A stretch of 64,000 nt of DNA from Treponema sp. (lineage in GTDB: Bacteria; Spirochaetota; Spirochaetia; Treponematales; Treponemataceae): the NCBI GenBank assembly GCA_016296205.1, contig JAEDJS010000002.1:13241-77240 (forward strand). The letters run 5' to 3'. Position numbers and translations under genes: made by a program. Position 1 is the first letter of the stretch. Each line of letters starts with the position of its first letter. Positions 33,606-42,900 of this stretch are shown one piece after another. Below the pieces are notes generated by a model, which did no database searches, was not told the origin of the DNA, and saw only the letters and a list, made by a program, of their open reading frames with translations.

Positions 33606-35402
33606 TTATCTAGTTTTTTTCTTTCCACCTTTGAACTTAAGTTCGTTGGCGTTTACTTTTAATTCATTTGCTGCAAGTTTTGCTTTTTTATTTTTAACAA
33701 TTCCATTAATTACAAGCTGCTGAACAATCTGAATAATGTTACTTACTGCCCAATACAAAAGAAGACCAGAAGCCATATTGTAGAATAAGAAGAAGAACAT
33801 AATCGGCATACCGTACATCATCATATTCATCTGCATCTGATTTCCACCAGTTTGTCCACCGTACTGCGTAATTTTTCCGTTAAACAACTGACTAAAAGTA
33901 TAAACTAATGGAAGAATACGCAAATTGTTCTGTGTAAATCCAGAAATAATTGGAATTTTCTTTTCCCATGACCAGATACTGTCACCAATAGAAAGGTCAT
34001 CAATCCAGCCTTTAATAAAGCTTGCACCACGGAATTCATAGTAATTATTGAATACACTATAAAGTGCAAAAATAATCAGCATTTGAATAATCATTGGCAA
34101 ACATCCACTTGCTGGATTGTAACCAACCTGTTTGTAAAGCTTCATTGTTTCTTCATTCAACTTTGTAGGATTATCTTTATATTTTTCCTGAAGAATTTTT
34201 ACCTTTGGCTGAATTTCCTGCATCTTGATTGAACCAGTTGCAGTTTTAAGATTCAACGGGAACAAAACAATCTTTATTAAAATTGTAAGAAGGATGATTG
34301 CAACACCCCAGTTCTTTGCAAGTTTATAAAGCATTTCAAGAATCCATTTAAGTGCAATTTCAATTGGCCACAAAAGTGAACTTGTCTGCTGTGCCTGATT
34401 CAAATTAAGACCACTTAAACCCCATGAATTTTTTTCTGCATTGTTATATGCAATCAATTCTTTTTCATGACGTGGTCCAATATAAACATAGTATGTATCT
34501 GTAACACTATTTGTTTCAAAGGCCTTACGTGTCAAATAAATCTGAGCATTTCCAGACTGCCCATAATTTTTTGTAGATGACTTAACCATTTGATTCATTG
34601 AATTGGCGTTAACTGGATAAACCAATGTAGAAAAATATTTTCCTGTAACACCAGCCCATGTAAATTTTTTATTAAACACTTTATCAGAAATTGGTTTCCG
34701 ATATTTTTTTGTGCCATTACAAGAAACATACTGACGAATATCAGTTTTGTCTTTTGCATTTATCTTTGGCCCAATCTGTGGAGCTGTTCTTAAAGTATAT
34801 GCTGCATCATTAATATTAAAGCCGTCACCACTTTCACCATTATCGATTGAAACATCAAGTTTGAACAAATAATCATCTTCTTTAAAAGAATATCTTTTTG
34901 CAACCTGGAAATTTTTTACATTTCCTTCTGCATCTTTTCTTGAAAATTCTTTTACAAATCCGATTGTATAATCATCGATTTTTATAACATTGAATTTTTC
35001 GTTAATAATTGAATTGTCGGCATTTCCTAAAGAAAGAGCAAATGCTCTGTTAACTTCAGAAACGTTTGTTACCATTTCAATTTCTTCTGTTTCGTTTTCT
35101 TTTGTATTGAAAATTTTATAGCTAACAATATCACCACCTTTATTAGTGAATGTTACTTTTGCTTTTTTTGTTTCAATTACAAAATTTTCTTCCGGAATGT
35201 TATCACTTGTTTTTCCAATTGATACAAGTGAATCCTTTTCTGTTGATTCTTCAACAATTTCAGACTTTGTAGCTGCCTGAGCCTGTTTCTGAGCTTCTGC
35301 CTGTGCTTTCTGTTTTGGAAGAACATATTTTGTCTGGTAAAATAATGATCCACCTAAAACTAATGTAGAAAGAACAATAGCAATGATACTGTTTTTATCC
35401 AT
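33606..35402 (-). CDS. yidC: membrane protein insertase YidC
   Basis: A 598-residue YidC of the Gram-negative type. N-terminal anchor (residues 6-22), large periplasmic beta-rich domain (about 55-345), then the five-helix insertase core from about 355 (NWGVAIILLTILIKIVLFPLN, containing the core Lys/Arg region, then PASGCLPMIIQMLIIFALY). A basic C-terminal tail ends KFKGGKKKTR. It inserts inner-membrane proteins with or without SecYEG. It lies in the rpmH-rnpA-yidD-yidC-jag unit. Confidence 0.98.
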   Translation of the reverse strand: MDKNSIIAIVLSTLVLGGSLFYQTKYVLPKQKAQAEAQKQAQAATKSEIVEESTEKDSLVSIGKTSDNIPEENFVIETKKAKVTFTNKGGDIVSYKIFNTKENETEEIEMVTNVSEVNRAFALSLGNADNSIINEKFNVIKIDDYTIGFVKEFSRKDAEGNVKNFQVAKRYSFKEDDYLFKLDVSIDNGESGDGFNINDAAYTLRTAPQIGPKINAKDKTDIRQYVSCNGTKKYRKPISDKVFNKKFTWAGVTGKYFSTLVYPVNANSMNQMVKSSTKNYGQSGNAQIYLTRKAFETNSVTDTYYVYIGPRHEKELIAYNNAEKNSWGLSGLNLNQAQQTSSLLWPIEIALKWILEMLYKLAKNWGVAIILLTILIKIVLFPLNLKTATGSIKMQEIQPKVKILQEKYKDNPTKLNEETMKLYKQVGYNPASGCLPMIIQMLIIFALYSVFNNYYEFRGASFIKGWIDDLSIGDSIWSWEKKIPIISGFTQNNLRILPLVYTFSQLFNGKITQYGGQTGGNQMQMNMMMYGMPIMFFFLFYNMASGLLLYWAVSNIIQIVQQLVINGIVKNKKAKLAANELKVNANELKFKGGKKKTR

Positions 35403-35432
35403 TTTTCTTTCCTTTTGATTATAGAAAACAAA

Positions 35433-35681
35433 TCAAGGAACCGGATCTTCACCACCTTTAGCAAATGGATGACATCTGCAGATTCTTTTAATTGCTAACC
35501 ATAATCCTTTTATTGGTCCATATTTTTTGATTGCTTCCAGGGCATATTGAGAACAAGTTGGCCTATACCTGCATGCCGGTGGAAAAAGAGGAGAAATACA
35601 AACTTGATAGAATCGAATAGGAATAGTCAATATTTTGATAAAAAAATTACTTATTCCTTCAATAATTCTGCTTTTGTGCAT
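35433..35681 (-). CDS. yidD: membrane protein insertion efficiency factor YidD
   Basis: An 82-residue YidD. The signature is [22 protein letters not shown] then [20 protein letters not shown] and the closing CRCHPF. An N-terminal amphipathic helix allows membrane association. Its start lies 31 bp inside the end of rnpA, and no separate ribosome site is visible, so translation is probably coupled. Confidence 0.95.
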   Translation of the reverse strand: MHKSRIIEGISNFFIKILTIPIRFYQVCISPLFPPACRYRPTCSQYALEAIKKYGPIKGLWLAIKRICRCHPFAKGGEDPVP

Positions 35682-36013
35682 AAAGTTCTAAATTGATCAC
35701 ACCGCGAGTGGAACGAATCATTTCCGGGGTACACTAGAAAAAGCATATCGAACCCGGTGTTCAGGTGTGGTTTTAAAGATCTATATATTTCACGGCTATA
35801 GCGCTTAGATTGATTTCTTTCTACAGCATTTCCATATCCGCGGGGCAAAGGAAACCCAACTCTATTAAAGCCCAGTTCATTAGTCATCCAGAACAATTTT
35901 GCTCCTTTAATGCTTACCTTTTGCCCTTGTTTGAATATTTTTTGGATGTCTACAGGACGTTTTAAATGTTCAACACGTTTAAATCGTCCTGTTATTAACA
36001 AGTCTGTATCCAT
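35651..36013 (-). CDS. rnpA: ribonuclease P protein component
   Basis: A 120-residue Rnp[22 protein letters not shown] is the N-terminal RNase P motif, [20 protein letters not shown] is a diverged form of the RNR signature (usual KxVGNAVxRNRxKR), and MLFLVYPG follows. It pairs with the catalytic M1 RNA to mature tRNA 5' ends. It starts 11 bp after rpmH, with a GCAGG sequence abutting the ATG. Confidence 0.93.
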   Translation of the reverse strand: MDTDLLITGRFKRVEHLKRPVDIQKIFKQGQKVSIKGAKLFWMTNELGFNRVGFPLPRGYGNAVERNQSKRYSREIYRSLKPHLNTGFDMLFLVYPGNDSFHSRCDQFRTLCTKAELLKE

Positions 36014-36024
36014 CCTGCCGAAAA

Positions 36025-36180
36025 TTAATACTTTTTCTTTTCGTCACAAACAGACAACTTTTTGCGTCCTTTTGCTCTTCTGCGTGCCAAAACTTTGCGT
36101 CCGCCTTTTGTTGCCATACGTGCGCGGAAACCGAATTTTCTATTGCGCTTTACTTTACTTGGCTGATATGTACGTAACAT
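36025..36180 (-). CDS. rpmH: ribosomal protein L34
   Basis: A 51-residue L34. It reads [20 protein letters not shown] followed by [20 protein letters not shown] and a short acidic-basic tail ([11 protein letters not shown]). Length and the RMATKxGRxVLxxRRAKGR core are diagnostic; the tail is a few residues longer than in most bacteria. An AGGAG site precedes the ATG. It is the first gene of the rnpA-yidD-yidC-jag unit. Confidence 0.98.
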   Translation of the reverse strand: MLRTYQPSKVKRNRKFGFRARMATKGGRKVLARRRAKGRKKLSVCDEKKKY

Positions 36181-36230
36181 AATTTACAACTCCTATAAAT
36201 TAATTTTTTTTCCAAAAAGTAGTGGGTTAA

Positions 36231-36260
36231 AATATATCACTTTTTTTAAGAATTGGTCAA
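36231..36260 (-). promoter_or_regulatory. rpmH operon promoter
   Basis: Minus strand: TTGACC (36260-36255), 18-bp spacer, TATATT (36236-36231). The predicted leader is about 44 nt and contains the AGGAG ribosome site. Confidence 0.7.
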
Positions 36261-36276
36261 TCAGAACAATCTAAAT

Positions 36277-36810
36277 TCATATCATATTTTCAAACAGTTT
36301 CTTAATTTCGGTAGGAATTTCTGCATTTTTACGAAAGGGCGTGTTTTTTTCAATTAATTCAACTTGTTTTTCTAAGCTTTTTTTTATTTCTTTTTCATTA
36401 TTAACTTGAATATTGTAAACTTCTTTTGGCACATAAGTTTTAGTATCAAACACATTTTCTTTTTGACCAGATAATTTTATTGCAATATTTTTAATATCAA
36501 GATTGCTACATTCTTTTTTTAATCCATTCAAAATATATTTTTTGTGCAAATGCAATAGTTGAGTCCAGCCAGGATGATCAGTTTCCAATATTAGAATTCC
36601 TTTTTTTAAATCAATTATTTTTGTATGAGATGCTAATTTTTCTCCCTGATTTGGAAATTTTTCTTCATCAAAGCTTTTAATTGAAACTAAAATTTTATTA
36701 AGGGCTTTTGCAAGATTGTTACTGTTTTCTACTTCATTTACTGATATATTTTGAAAAATCCCGGTTATTATTTTACCCATGTCTTCAATATTTTTATTCT
36801 CATCATTCAT
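36277..36810 (-). CDS. DciA-like DUF721 protein
   Basis: A 177-residue protein with the DUF721/DciA core at residues 60-120 (LKKGILILETDHPGWTQLLHLHKKYIL). DciA is the ancestral loader of the replicative helicase in bacteria lacking DnaC/DnaI. The N-terminal and C-terminal extensions are charged and probably flexible. It overlaps the recF stop by 8 bp and ends the dnaA-dnaN-recF series, a place where DUF721 genes are common. Its loader role here is inferred from family and position. Confidence 0.8.
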   Translation of the reverse strand: MNDENKNIEDMGKIITGIFQNISVNEVENSNNLAKALNKILVSIKSFDEEKFPNQGEKLASHTKIIDLKKGILILETDHPGWTQLLHLHKKYILNGLKKECSNLDIKNIAIKLSGQKENVFDTKTYVPKEVYNIQVNNEKEIKKSLEKQVELIEKNTPFRKNAEIPTEIKKLFENMI

Positions 36811-37903
36811 ATTTTAACCACCTTCCTTCAGAGATTTTGTACACCGATGTTTGTTCAGTTTTATACTGATCGTAAGGTTCACCAGGTAAAAAAGTACAAA
36901 ACAATTGTTCATAATCCGGCAAAAGATGAGTTAATTTTTTTCTTTTAGTAGGATCCAGTTCCAGCATTACATCATCCATTAGCAAAACTGGTTTATTTCC
37001 TGTAATTTGAGTATAAAATGTTGCCTGAGCAGTTCTCAATAGCAAAGCAATTAATCTCCTTTGACCTGTTGATGCTGTTGGAATAAATAATTGATCATTT
37101 CTCGTAAAAATTATTTTATCTCTATGAGGTCCACTCATCGTTGTTTGACGAATTTTATCAACTTCTCGTTTTGTTACTAAAATATTTATAACATCTGCAA
37201 GATTTGGTGTCAAATTTTCATTAGTTTTATCTTTCCAGCTAGGTTCATATTTTATTTTCACGCCATCAATGCCAGTTACCCGTTGATACAAATCCCCAAA
37301 AATCTGATTAAACTGAAACACGGCTTTTTTTCTTTTTTCTTGAATTTCAATTCCATTTTGAGCAAGTTGAAAATCCATTGTTTCAAGAAGTTCATATTTT
37401 TGTTCTTTTAATAAAATATTTCTGGATTTTAAAATTTTTTTATATCTTCTAAGAACATCGATGTACAAAACGTCATACATGCTTAATGACTGATCAATAA
37501 AAAATCTTCGACGTTCTGGTTCACCAATTGCAAAATCCAAGTCATCATGACTGTAGAGAACACAAGGCATTGTATTAACCAGTTCTTTTCTGTCTTTTAA
37601 AAATTTTCCGTCTTTTTCTATTGTTTTGTGACCATTTTCCAAAACAATTTTTGTTGTGTGAGATGATGAATTCTGACTTTTATAAAAAGCATACAGACTA
37701 AGAGAATTTTCACCAATTTTGATTACTTCTGCATCATTTCTAGTGCGAAAAGAATTTCCATAAGATGAATAATACAGCGCTTCCAGTAAATTACTTTTAC
37801 CCTGACCATTTTCACCAGTAAAATAAACCTCTCGCGAAGAGAGGTCTATTTGGTCGTTTTGTAAATTTCTGAAATTATATGTATGTAAAGAAAGAAACGG
37901 CAT
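36803..37903 (-). CDS. recF: DNA replication and repair protein RecF
   Basis: A 366-residue SMC-like ATPase. Walker A is GENGQGKSNLLEALYY (near residue 31), the ABC signature region is STGQRRLIALLLR, and Walker B is VLLMDDVMLELDP. It loads RecA at gaps together with RecO and RecR. It starts 1 bp after the dnaN stop, so it belongs to the dnaN operon. Confidence 0.97.
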   Translation of the reverse strand: MPFLSLHTYNFRNLQNDQIDLSSREVYFTGENGQGKSNLLEALYYSSYGNSFRTRNDAEVIKIGENSLSLYAFYKSQNSSSHTTKIVLENGHKTIEKDGKFLKDRKELVNTMPCVLYSHDDLDFAIGEPERRRFFIDQSLSMYDVLYIDVLRRYKKILKSRNILLKEQKYELLETMDFQLAQNGIEIQEKRKKAVFQFNQIFGDLYQRVTGIDGVKIKYEPSWKDKTNENLTPNLADVINILVTKREVDKIRQTTMSGPHRDKIIFTRNDQLFIPTASTGQRRLIALLLRTAQATFYTQITGNKPVLLMDDVMLELDPTKRKKLTHLLPDYEQLFCTFLPGEPYDQYKTEQTSVYKISEGRWLKYE

Positions 37904-37904
37904 C

Positions 37905-39032
37905 CTATTCTGACTGAATTGGCATAATAATATGTGAATAGAAAGATGCTGGTTCAGAATGAAGAGTTACAGCTTTCCTTTCATCAGAAAATTCAAATAC
38001 AACATATTCACTTTTGATTTCTTTCAATGGTTCTTCAATATATTGCAATGACAAATTGATTTTAAGATTGTTACCTGCATAGCGGCAAGGAATTTCAACT
38101 TCTGAGCTACCATAATCAATATTGAATGCAGACAATTTAAGATTACCTGGTTCAAGATTAAAATTGATTCCTTCTTTCTTTGTTTTAATCATCTGAGAAA
38201 GCATTCTAAGAGAACTTACAAGATCATCTTTTTTAACCTGGAACTGATTTGGCTGGTCTTTTGGAATTACAGATTCATAATTTGGGAAAAGTCCATCAAT
38301 AAGAACTGCACTGAATTTGTAATCTGCAAACTGGAAGAAAATCATTTTTTCTACAACAGAAACATCAATTTCTCCTTCTTCAGGAGCATGTTTCATAATA
38401 ATATTTAAAATCTTTGGATGTACAATTGCTGATGGAAAATCATTTACTCCTGCCAAAAGAGGCTGTCTTGCAATACTAAGTCTGCGTCCGTCTGTTGCAA
38501 CAAGATTTAAATATTCACCTTTCTTTTCAAAGTAAACACCATTCATAAAAAATCTTGTCTGGTCGTCACTTACTGCAAATTGAGTCTGACGAATCATATC
38601 TTTAAATTCTTTAGATGAAATTTTGAAGTAAGGAAGGTTTTCGCCAGAAGAAAATGTTGGGAATTCCTTTTCACTCATTGTCTTTAATTTAGTAGTTGAT
38701 TTTTTACCAATTGGACGGATAACAGAAATCAAATTATTATTATCTTCATTTTTAATCTGACTAAATTCAATTTCACCAGTATAATCCATTGAGCTTAGAA
38801 TTGAATTGAATTTATCACAGTAAATTGTTGTTGATCCTTCTTCTTCAATAGTAATAGGCATTACACCTTCAAAATTTAATTTTGAACCATCAGTTGCTTT
38901 GATTGTAAGCATGTTATCTTTTGCAATCAGCAGAACATTAGAAAGAATTGTTCCTGCACTTTTGCTATTGATGATTTCCTGCGCTACAGAAATTTTTTTC
39001 TGCATCAATTCTTTGTCAAATGTAAATTTCAT
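37905..39032 (-). CDS. dnaN: DNA polymerase III sliding clamp (beta subunit)
   Basis: A 375-residue beta clamp with three repeated domains. Typical features are TDGSKLNFEG in domain 1, FMNGVYFEKKGEYLNLVATDGRRLSIAR in domain 2 (LVATDGRRL), and the C-terminal MPI.S end (HIIMPIQSE) that shapes the binding pocket. An AGGGGAT ribosome site precedes the ATG. The 238-bp gap to dnaA carries DnaA-box-like sites. Confidence 0.97.
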   Translation of the reverse strand: MKFTFDKELMQKKISVAQEIINSKSAGTILSNVLLIAKDNMLTIKATDGSKLNFEGVMPITIEEEGSTTIYCDKFNSILSSMDYTGEIEFSQIKNEDNNNLISVIRPIGKKSTTKLKTMSEKEFPTFSSGENLPYFKISSKEFKDMIRQTQFAVSDDQTRFFMNGVYFEKKGEYLNLVATDGRRLSIARQPLLAGVNDFPSAIVHPKILNIIMKHAPEEGEIDVSVVEKMIFFQFADYKFSAVLIDGLFPNYESVIPKDQPNQFQVKKDDLVSSLRMLSQMIKTKKEGINFNLEPGNLKLSAFNIDYGSSEVEIPCRYAGNNLKINLSLQYIEEPLKEIKSEYVVFEFSDERKAVTLHSEPASFYSHIIMPIQSE

Positions 39033-39270
39033 TTTGTTATCCCCTTATTATATATAAATTTATAAATTTAATAGTAGTAATAATAAGGCATGTGAATTTG
39101 TGGAAAACTATCTCCAAGCCTTATTTTATATGGTTTTCTAATGTGTAAAACTTTTTGTTTGAATTCACATTAAATTCACTTTTCCACCGGATTTAATGTT
39201 TTCAACAAGTTTTCCACATGATTATATCATATTATTAACTGAATGTCTTGTTTTAAAACAGTTAATTTTT
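39033..39270. other. dnaA-dnaN intergenic region with DnaA-box-like sites (oriC candidate)
   Basis: A very AT-rich 238 bp stretch. GTTTTCCACA, a one-base variant of the DnaA box TTATCCACA with a flanking G, occurs at 39209-39218 and inverted at 39099-39108, with a weaker TTTTCCACC at about 39180. A run of TTTAATAGTAGTAATAATAA lies near dnaN. This arrangement is an origin in several bacteria, but a second candidate region lies at 46.9-47.5 kb. Confidence 0.45.
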
Positions 39271-40713
39271 TTAGTTAAACCTGTTATCTTTAATTTCTCT
39301 CATTAATAATTGTATTGTTGCATTTAATTGTGAATCAACTTTTATTGCATTTTCTATTTTTTCGTAGCTGTGCATAATTGTTGTATGATCACGGCCGCTG
39401 AATTCATTTCCTAAATCAACAAATGAATATTCTGTTAACTGTCTTGCAATATAAATAGCGATATGTCTTGGTGTTGCTAATTTTTTGTCTCTTTTAGGAC
39501 CTTTTAATTCACTTGTTGTAATATTATAGTGATTTGCAACAACTTTTTGTATTAAATCAACTGTAATACTTCCACTTATTGGCTGACTTAAAATATCTCT
39601 ACATGCATCCTGGGCTAGTTCTATTGTTAACTGTTTTCCGGTCATTTCTGCATAAGCAATCATATTTTTCATACAGCCTTCAAGATCACGAACACTTGTT
39701 TGACAATTTAATGCAATATATTCAATAATTTTTTGTGGCATTGTTTTGTTTGCTAGTTCAAGTTTGCGTAAAATAATTGCACAACGAGTTTCAAAATTTG
39801 GCAAAGTCAAATCGGTACTAATTCCACTTGTAAATCGGCTAGTAAGTCTGCTTTCAAATCCTTTAAGCTCACTAATTGGACGGTCACAAGTAAATACCAT
39901 TTGTTTTTTATTGTTGAATAATTCCTGGTATGTATAGAAAAGTTCCTGCTGAGTTCCATCTTTTTTAAGAAGCTCATGAATGTCGTCAAAAAGAAGGACA
40001 TCAAGTTTTCTGTATTTTGATTTGAATTTTTCTATTTCTGACTGACCTTTTGCAGTAGAATTTACATAATCACTGATAAATGTTTCACCACGGATATAAG
40101 CAATTTTCATTTTTCCATTGCTTTCTTTATAAATATAATTTCCGATTGCCTGCAAAAGATGGGTTTTTCCTAAACCTACTCCGCCATAAATTAAAACCGG
40201 GTTGTAAGCTTTTCCAGGATTTTTTGCTACGGCCATTGCAACATTGTATGCAAAAATTGAACTTTCTCCGGAAACAAAGCTTTCAAATGTCATAGATTCA
40301 TCTAATTGAGGATGTTTTTTAAGTTGAATTTCTGAATTTTCGTTATTTGAATATGAAATTTCATTTAAATTTGCAAAATTTTCCACATTATTTTGAATTT
40401 TTTCCTGAGGAACTTCATTTTCTTCTTCTGGAATTTTAAATGATTCTTTTGAACCAATTTTGTTTTTTAAAATTACAGGTTGTCCACAAAATTCTTGGAT
40501 TTTATTTTGAATTTTTGAAATAATTTTTTTATCGTTCATCATTTTCCACATGAAATTTGATGGAACTTCTACTGTAATTTCGTTTTTATTATCTTCCACA
40601 TAGTTTATTCTGAACCATGTAGTAAATTCATCTTCCAATCCTTGAGAAATATATTCATTTTTTATCTGGTTTAATGCTTCGTCCCAGAATACTTTAAAAT
40701 TTTGTGATGACAT
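39271..40713 (-). CDS. dnaA: chromosomal replication initiator DnaA
   Basis: A 480-residue DnaA. Domain I is residues 1-80, followed by a low-complexity Asn/Glu linker, the AAA+ domain (Walker A GGVGLGKTHLLQA, Walker B VLLFDDIHEL, sensor near TSRFTSGI), and domain IV with the box-binding helix and signature FSGRDHTTIMHSYEKI. I chose the ATG at 40713 (MSSQNFKVFWDEAL). The TTG at 40752 is itself part of the -35 hexamer of the dnaA promoter. No Shine-Dalgarno: the ATG is 9 nt after a perfect TATAAT, so the mRNA has almost no leader. Confidence 0.96.
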   Translation of the reverse strand: MSSQNFKVFWDEALNQIKNEYISQGLEDEFTTWFRINYVEDNKNEITVEVPSNFMWKMMNDKKIISKIQNKIQEFCGQPVILKNKIGSKESFKIPEEENEVPQEKIQNNVENFANLNEISYSNNENSEIQLKKHPQLDESMTFESFVSGESSIFAYNVAMAVAKNPGKAYNPVLIYGGVGLGKTHLLQAIGNYIYKESNGKMKIAYIRGETFISDYVNSTAKGQSEIEKFKSKYRKLDVLLFDDIHELLKKDGTQQELFYTYQELFNNKKQMVFTCDRPISELKGFESRLTSRFTSGISTDLTLPNFETRCAIILRKLELANKTMPQKIIEYIALNCQTSVRDLEGCMKNMIAYAEMTGKQLTIELAQDACRDILSQPISGSITVDLIQKVVANHYNITTSELKGPKRDKKLATPRHIAIYIARQLTEYSFVDLGNEFSGRDHTTIMHSYEKIENAIKVDSQLNATIQLLMREIKDNRFN

Positions 40714-40722
40714 AGTTTGCCT

Positions 40723-40764
40723 ATTATATCTTAACTTTACTTTTTGTTTCAATATGGGTATAAT
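40723..40764. promoter_or_regulatory. interleaved divergent promoters of dnaA and gyrB
   Basis: dnaA (minus): TTGAAA 40752-40747, 18-bp spacer, TATAAT 40728-40723. gyrB (plus): TTTACT 40736-40741, 17-bp spacer, TATAAT 40759-40764. The two promoters share the same 42 bp, with the dnaA -35 inside the gyrB spacer, so the polymerases should exclude each other. Confidence 0.75.
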
Positions 40765-40824
40765 ATAGTGCTTTTAATATACTATAATATTAGAAGAAAA
40801 TTTTCAAATTTTGGGGATAATTTA

Positions 40825-42798
40825 ATGAGCGATCAGTATGGAGCAAGTAATATCCAAGTACTTAAAGGACTGGAAGCTGTACGTAAAAGACCTGGTATGT
40901 ACATTGGGTCAACAGGTCCAAAAGGTTTACATCATCTTGTTTATGAAGTTGTTGATAACTGTATTGATGAAGCCATGGCCGGTTATTGTAAAAATATCAC
41001 TGTTGCTTTGGAATTGGATGATATTTGCCGTGTTGAAGACGATGGACGTGGTATTCCAGTTGATATTCACCCTACTGAAGGAATTTCTGCTCTTGAATTA
41101 GTTTTAACAAGACTTCACGCCGGTGGTAAATTTGATAAATCAAACTATAAAGTTTCTGGTGGTTTGCACGGGGTTGGTGTTTCTTGTGTTAATGCTCTTT
41201 CTGATTGGCTTGAAGCTACTGTTTACCGTGATGGAAAAATTTATACAGAAAAATTTGCTCGTGGTATTCCTCATAAAGAAGGCGTAAAAGAAATTGGAAC
41301 TTGTGGTGAAAAAACTGGTACTACTATTCGCTGGAAATCCGACGCCACAATTTTTACAGAACAGATTTTTTATGAATTTGATATTCTTCTTGAACGTTTA
41401 AGGGAATTGGCTTTTTTAAATCCTGGAATTCAAATTACATTCCGTGACGAAAGGCTTGAAACACCTAAGGAACTTGTTCTTAAATTTGAAGGCGGTATTA
41501 ATGAATATACCAAATTCCTTAATGAAGGAAAAAAAGTTGTTCCAGAAGAACCAATTTATGTAAATGGTGAACAAAACGATATTATTCTTGATCTATCAAT
41601 GCAGTTCAATGATGGATATGAAGAAACACTTTTTTCTTATGTAAATGATATTAACACTCGTGAAGGTGGTACTCATCTTGACGGTTTTAAAAATTCACTT
41701 ACTGTTGTTCTTAATGATTTTCTTCAGAATAACGAAAAACTGTTTAAAAAATTAAATCCAAAATATAATCCAAAAGCAGAAAAAACTGATAAAAAGAAAG
41801 ATGTTGTTCTAATTAAACTAAAATCAGAAGATATTCTTTCTGGCCTTACCGCTGTTGTTTCTGTAAAAGTTCCTGAACCTCAATTTGAAGGACAGACTAA
41901 ACAAAAGCTTGGTAACACAGAAGTTAAAACTGTTGTATACGCAATTGTAAAAGAAAAATTAACTCTTTTCTTTGAACAGAATCCCCAGATTTGTAATTTG
42001 ATTCTTGAAAAATCTGTTAATGAAGCTTTACTTCGATTAAAGAAAAAGAAGATGGAAGAAACTTCCCGCAAAGATGGAATGGATTCTTTTGGTCTTCCTG
42101 GAAAACTTGCCGACTGTTCTTCTAAACATCCAGAAGAATGTGAAGTTTATATCGTCGAAGGTGACTCTGCGGGTGGTTCTGCTAAACAGGGACGTAATCC
42201 TAAAACACAGGCAATTCTTCCTCTTTGGGGTAAGATGCTCAATGTAGAAAAAGTCGAAGCTCACAAAGTTATTAATAATGAAAAACTTTTGCCGGTTATT
42301 GCATCTTTGGGAACAGGAATTGGCAAAAATTTTAATATTGATAAACTTAGGTATCATAAAATTATCATTATGGCCGATGCCGATGTTGACGGTGCTCATA
42401 TTTCAACTTTGCTTATGACTTTCTTTTTCCGTTATATGCCTCAACTTATAGAAAAAGGATATGTTTATATTGCTATGCCTCCTCTTTATCGAGTTGAATA
42501 TAAAAAACAGAAATTCAAGAGATTTGTTTTTAGTGATGAAGAAAGGGATAGAGCTTTGGAAGAACTTGGCGAAAACAGAGACAAAGCTGAAGTTCAACGT
42601 TATAAAGGTCTTGGTGAAATGGAATGGCAGGAGTTAAAAGAAACAACCATGGATCCAAAAAATAGAAAAATGAAGCAGGTTAAAATAACTGATGCAAAAT
42701 TAGCAGACGAAGTATTTTCTGTCCTTATGGGTGATGATGTTGATCCTCGCCGTAAGTTTATTGAAGAAAATGCAGAATATGCAACTTTGGATGTTTAA
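40825..42798 (+). CDS. gyrB: DNA gyrase subunit B
   Basis: A 657-residue GyrB. GHKL ATPase: VDNCIDEAMAGYC, EDDGRGIPVDIHPTEG, GGLHGVGVSCVNAL. TOPRIM: VEGDSAGGSAKQGRNPKTQA with PLWGKMLNVEK, and the DADVDGAHISTLL motif. The E. coli-type insertion is absent, as usual for this length. The ATG at 40825 has GGGGA 8 nt upstream; an earlier in-frame ATG at 40744 lies upstream of the promoter -10. With gyrA it introduces negative supercoils. It is divergent from dnaA. Confidence 0.98.
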   Translation: MSDQYGASNIQVLKGLEAVRKRPGMYIGSTGPKGLHHLVYEVVDNCIDEAMAGYCKNITVALELDDICRVEDDGRGIPVDIHPTEGISALELVLTRLHAGGKFDKSNYKVSGGLHGVGVSCVNALSDWLEATVYRDGKIYTEKFARGIPHKEGVKEIGTCGEKTGTTIRWKSDATIFTEQIFYEFDILLERLRELAFLNPGIQITFRDERLETPKELVLKFEGGINEYTKFLNEGKKVVPEEPIYVNGEQNDIILDLSMQFNDGYEETLFSYVNDINTREGGTHLDGFKNSLTVVLNDFLQNNEKLFKKLNPKYNPKAEKTDKKKDVVLIKLKSEDILSGLTAVVSVKVPEPQFEGQTKQKLGNTEVKTVVYAIVKEKLTLFFEQNPQICNLILEKSVNEALLRLKKKKMEETSRKDGMDSFGLPGKLADCSSKHPEECEVYIVEGDSAGGSAKQGRNPKTQAILPLWGKMLNVEKVEAHKVINNEKLLPVIASLGTGIGKNFNIDKLRYHKIIIMADADVDGAHISTLLMTFFFRYMPQLIEKGYVYIAMPPLYRVEYKKQKFKRFVFSDEERDRALEELGENRDKAEVQRYKGLGEMEWQELKETTMDPKNRKMKQVKITDAKLADEVFSVLMGDDVDPRRKFIEENAEYATLDV

Positions 42799-42829
42799 TG
42801 TTTATAGGAACATCCATGATATTTATGTC

Positions 42830-42850
42830 ATCCCGAACTTGATTCGGGAT
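42830..42850. repeat. single palindromic repeat unit between gyrB and gyrA
   Basis: ATCCCGAACTTGATTCGGGAT, a palindromic relative of the units at 5.8, 24.7 and 63.9 kb, preceded by GTC and followed by CTCTTTT. It lies in the 102-bp gyrB-gyrA gap and may form a hairpin in the joint transcript. Confidence 0.65.
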
Positions 42851-42900
42851 CTCTTTTAAAATTAGATTCTGAAACAAATTCAGCATAACGGGAAATTAAA

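Noticed and set aside
40744..40824. Upstream start for gyrB adding 27 residues
   Set aside because: It lies before the -10 box of the gyrB promoter and is not part of GyrB; the ATG at 40825 has a GGGGA ribosome site.
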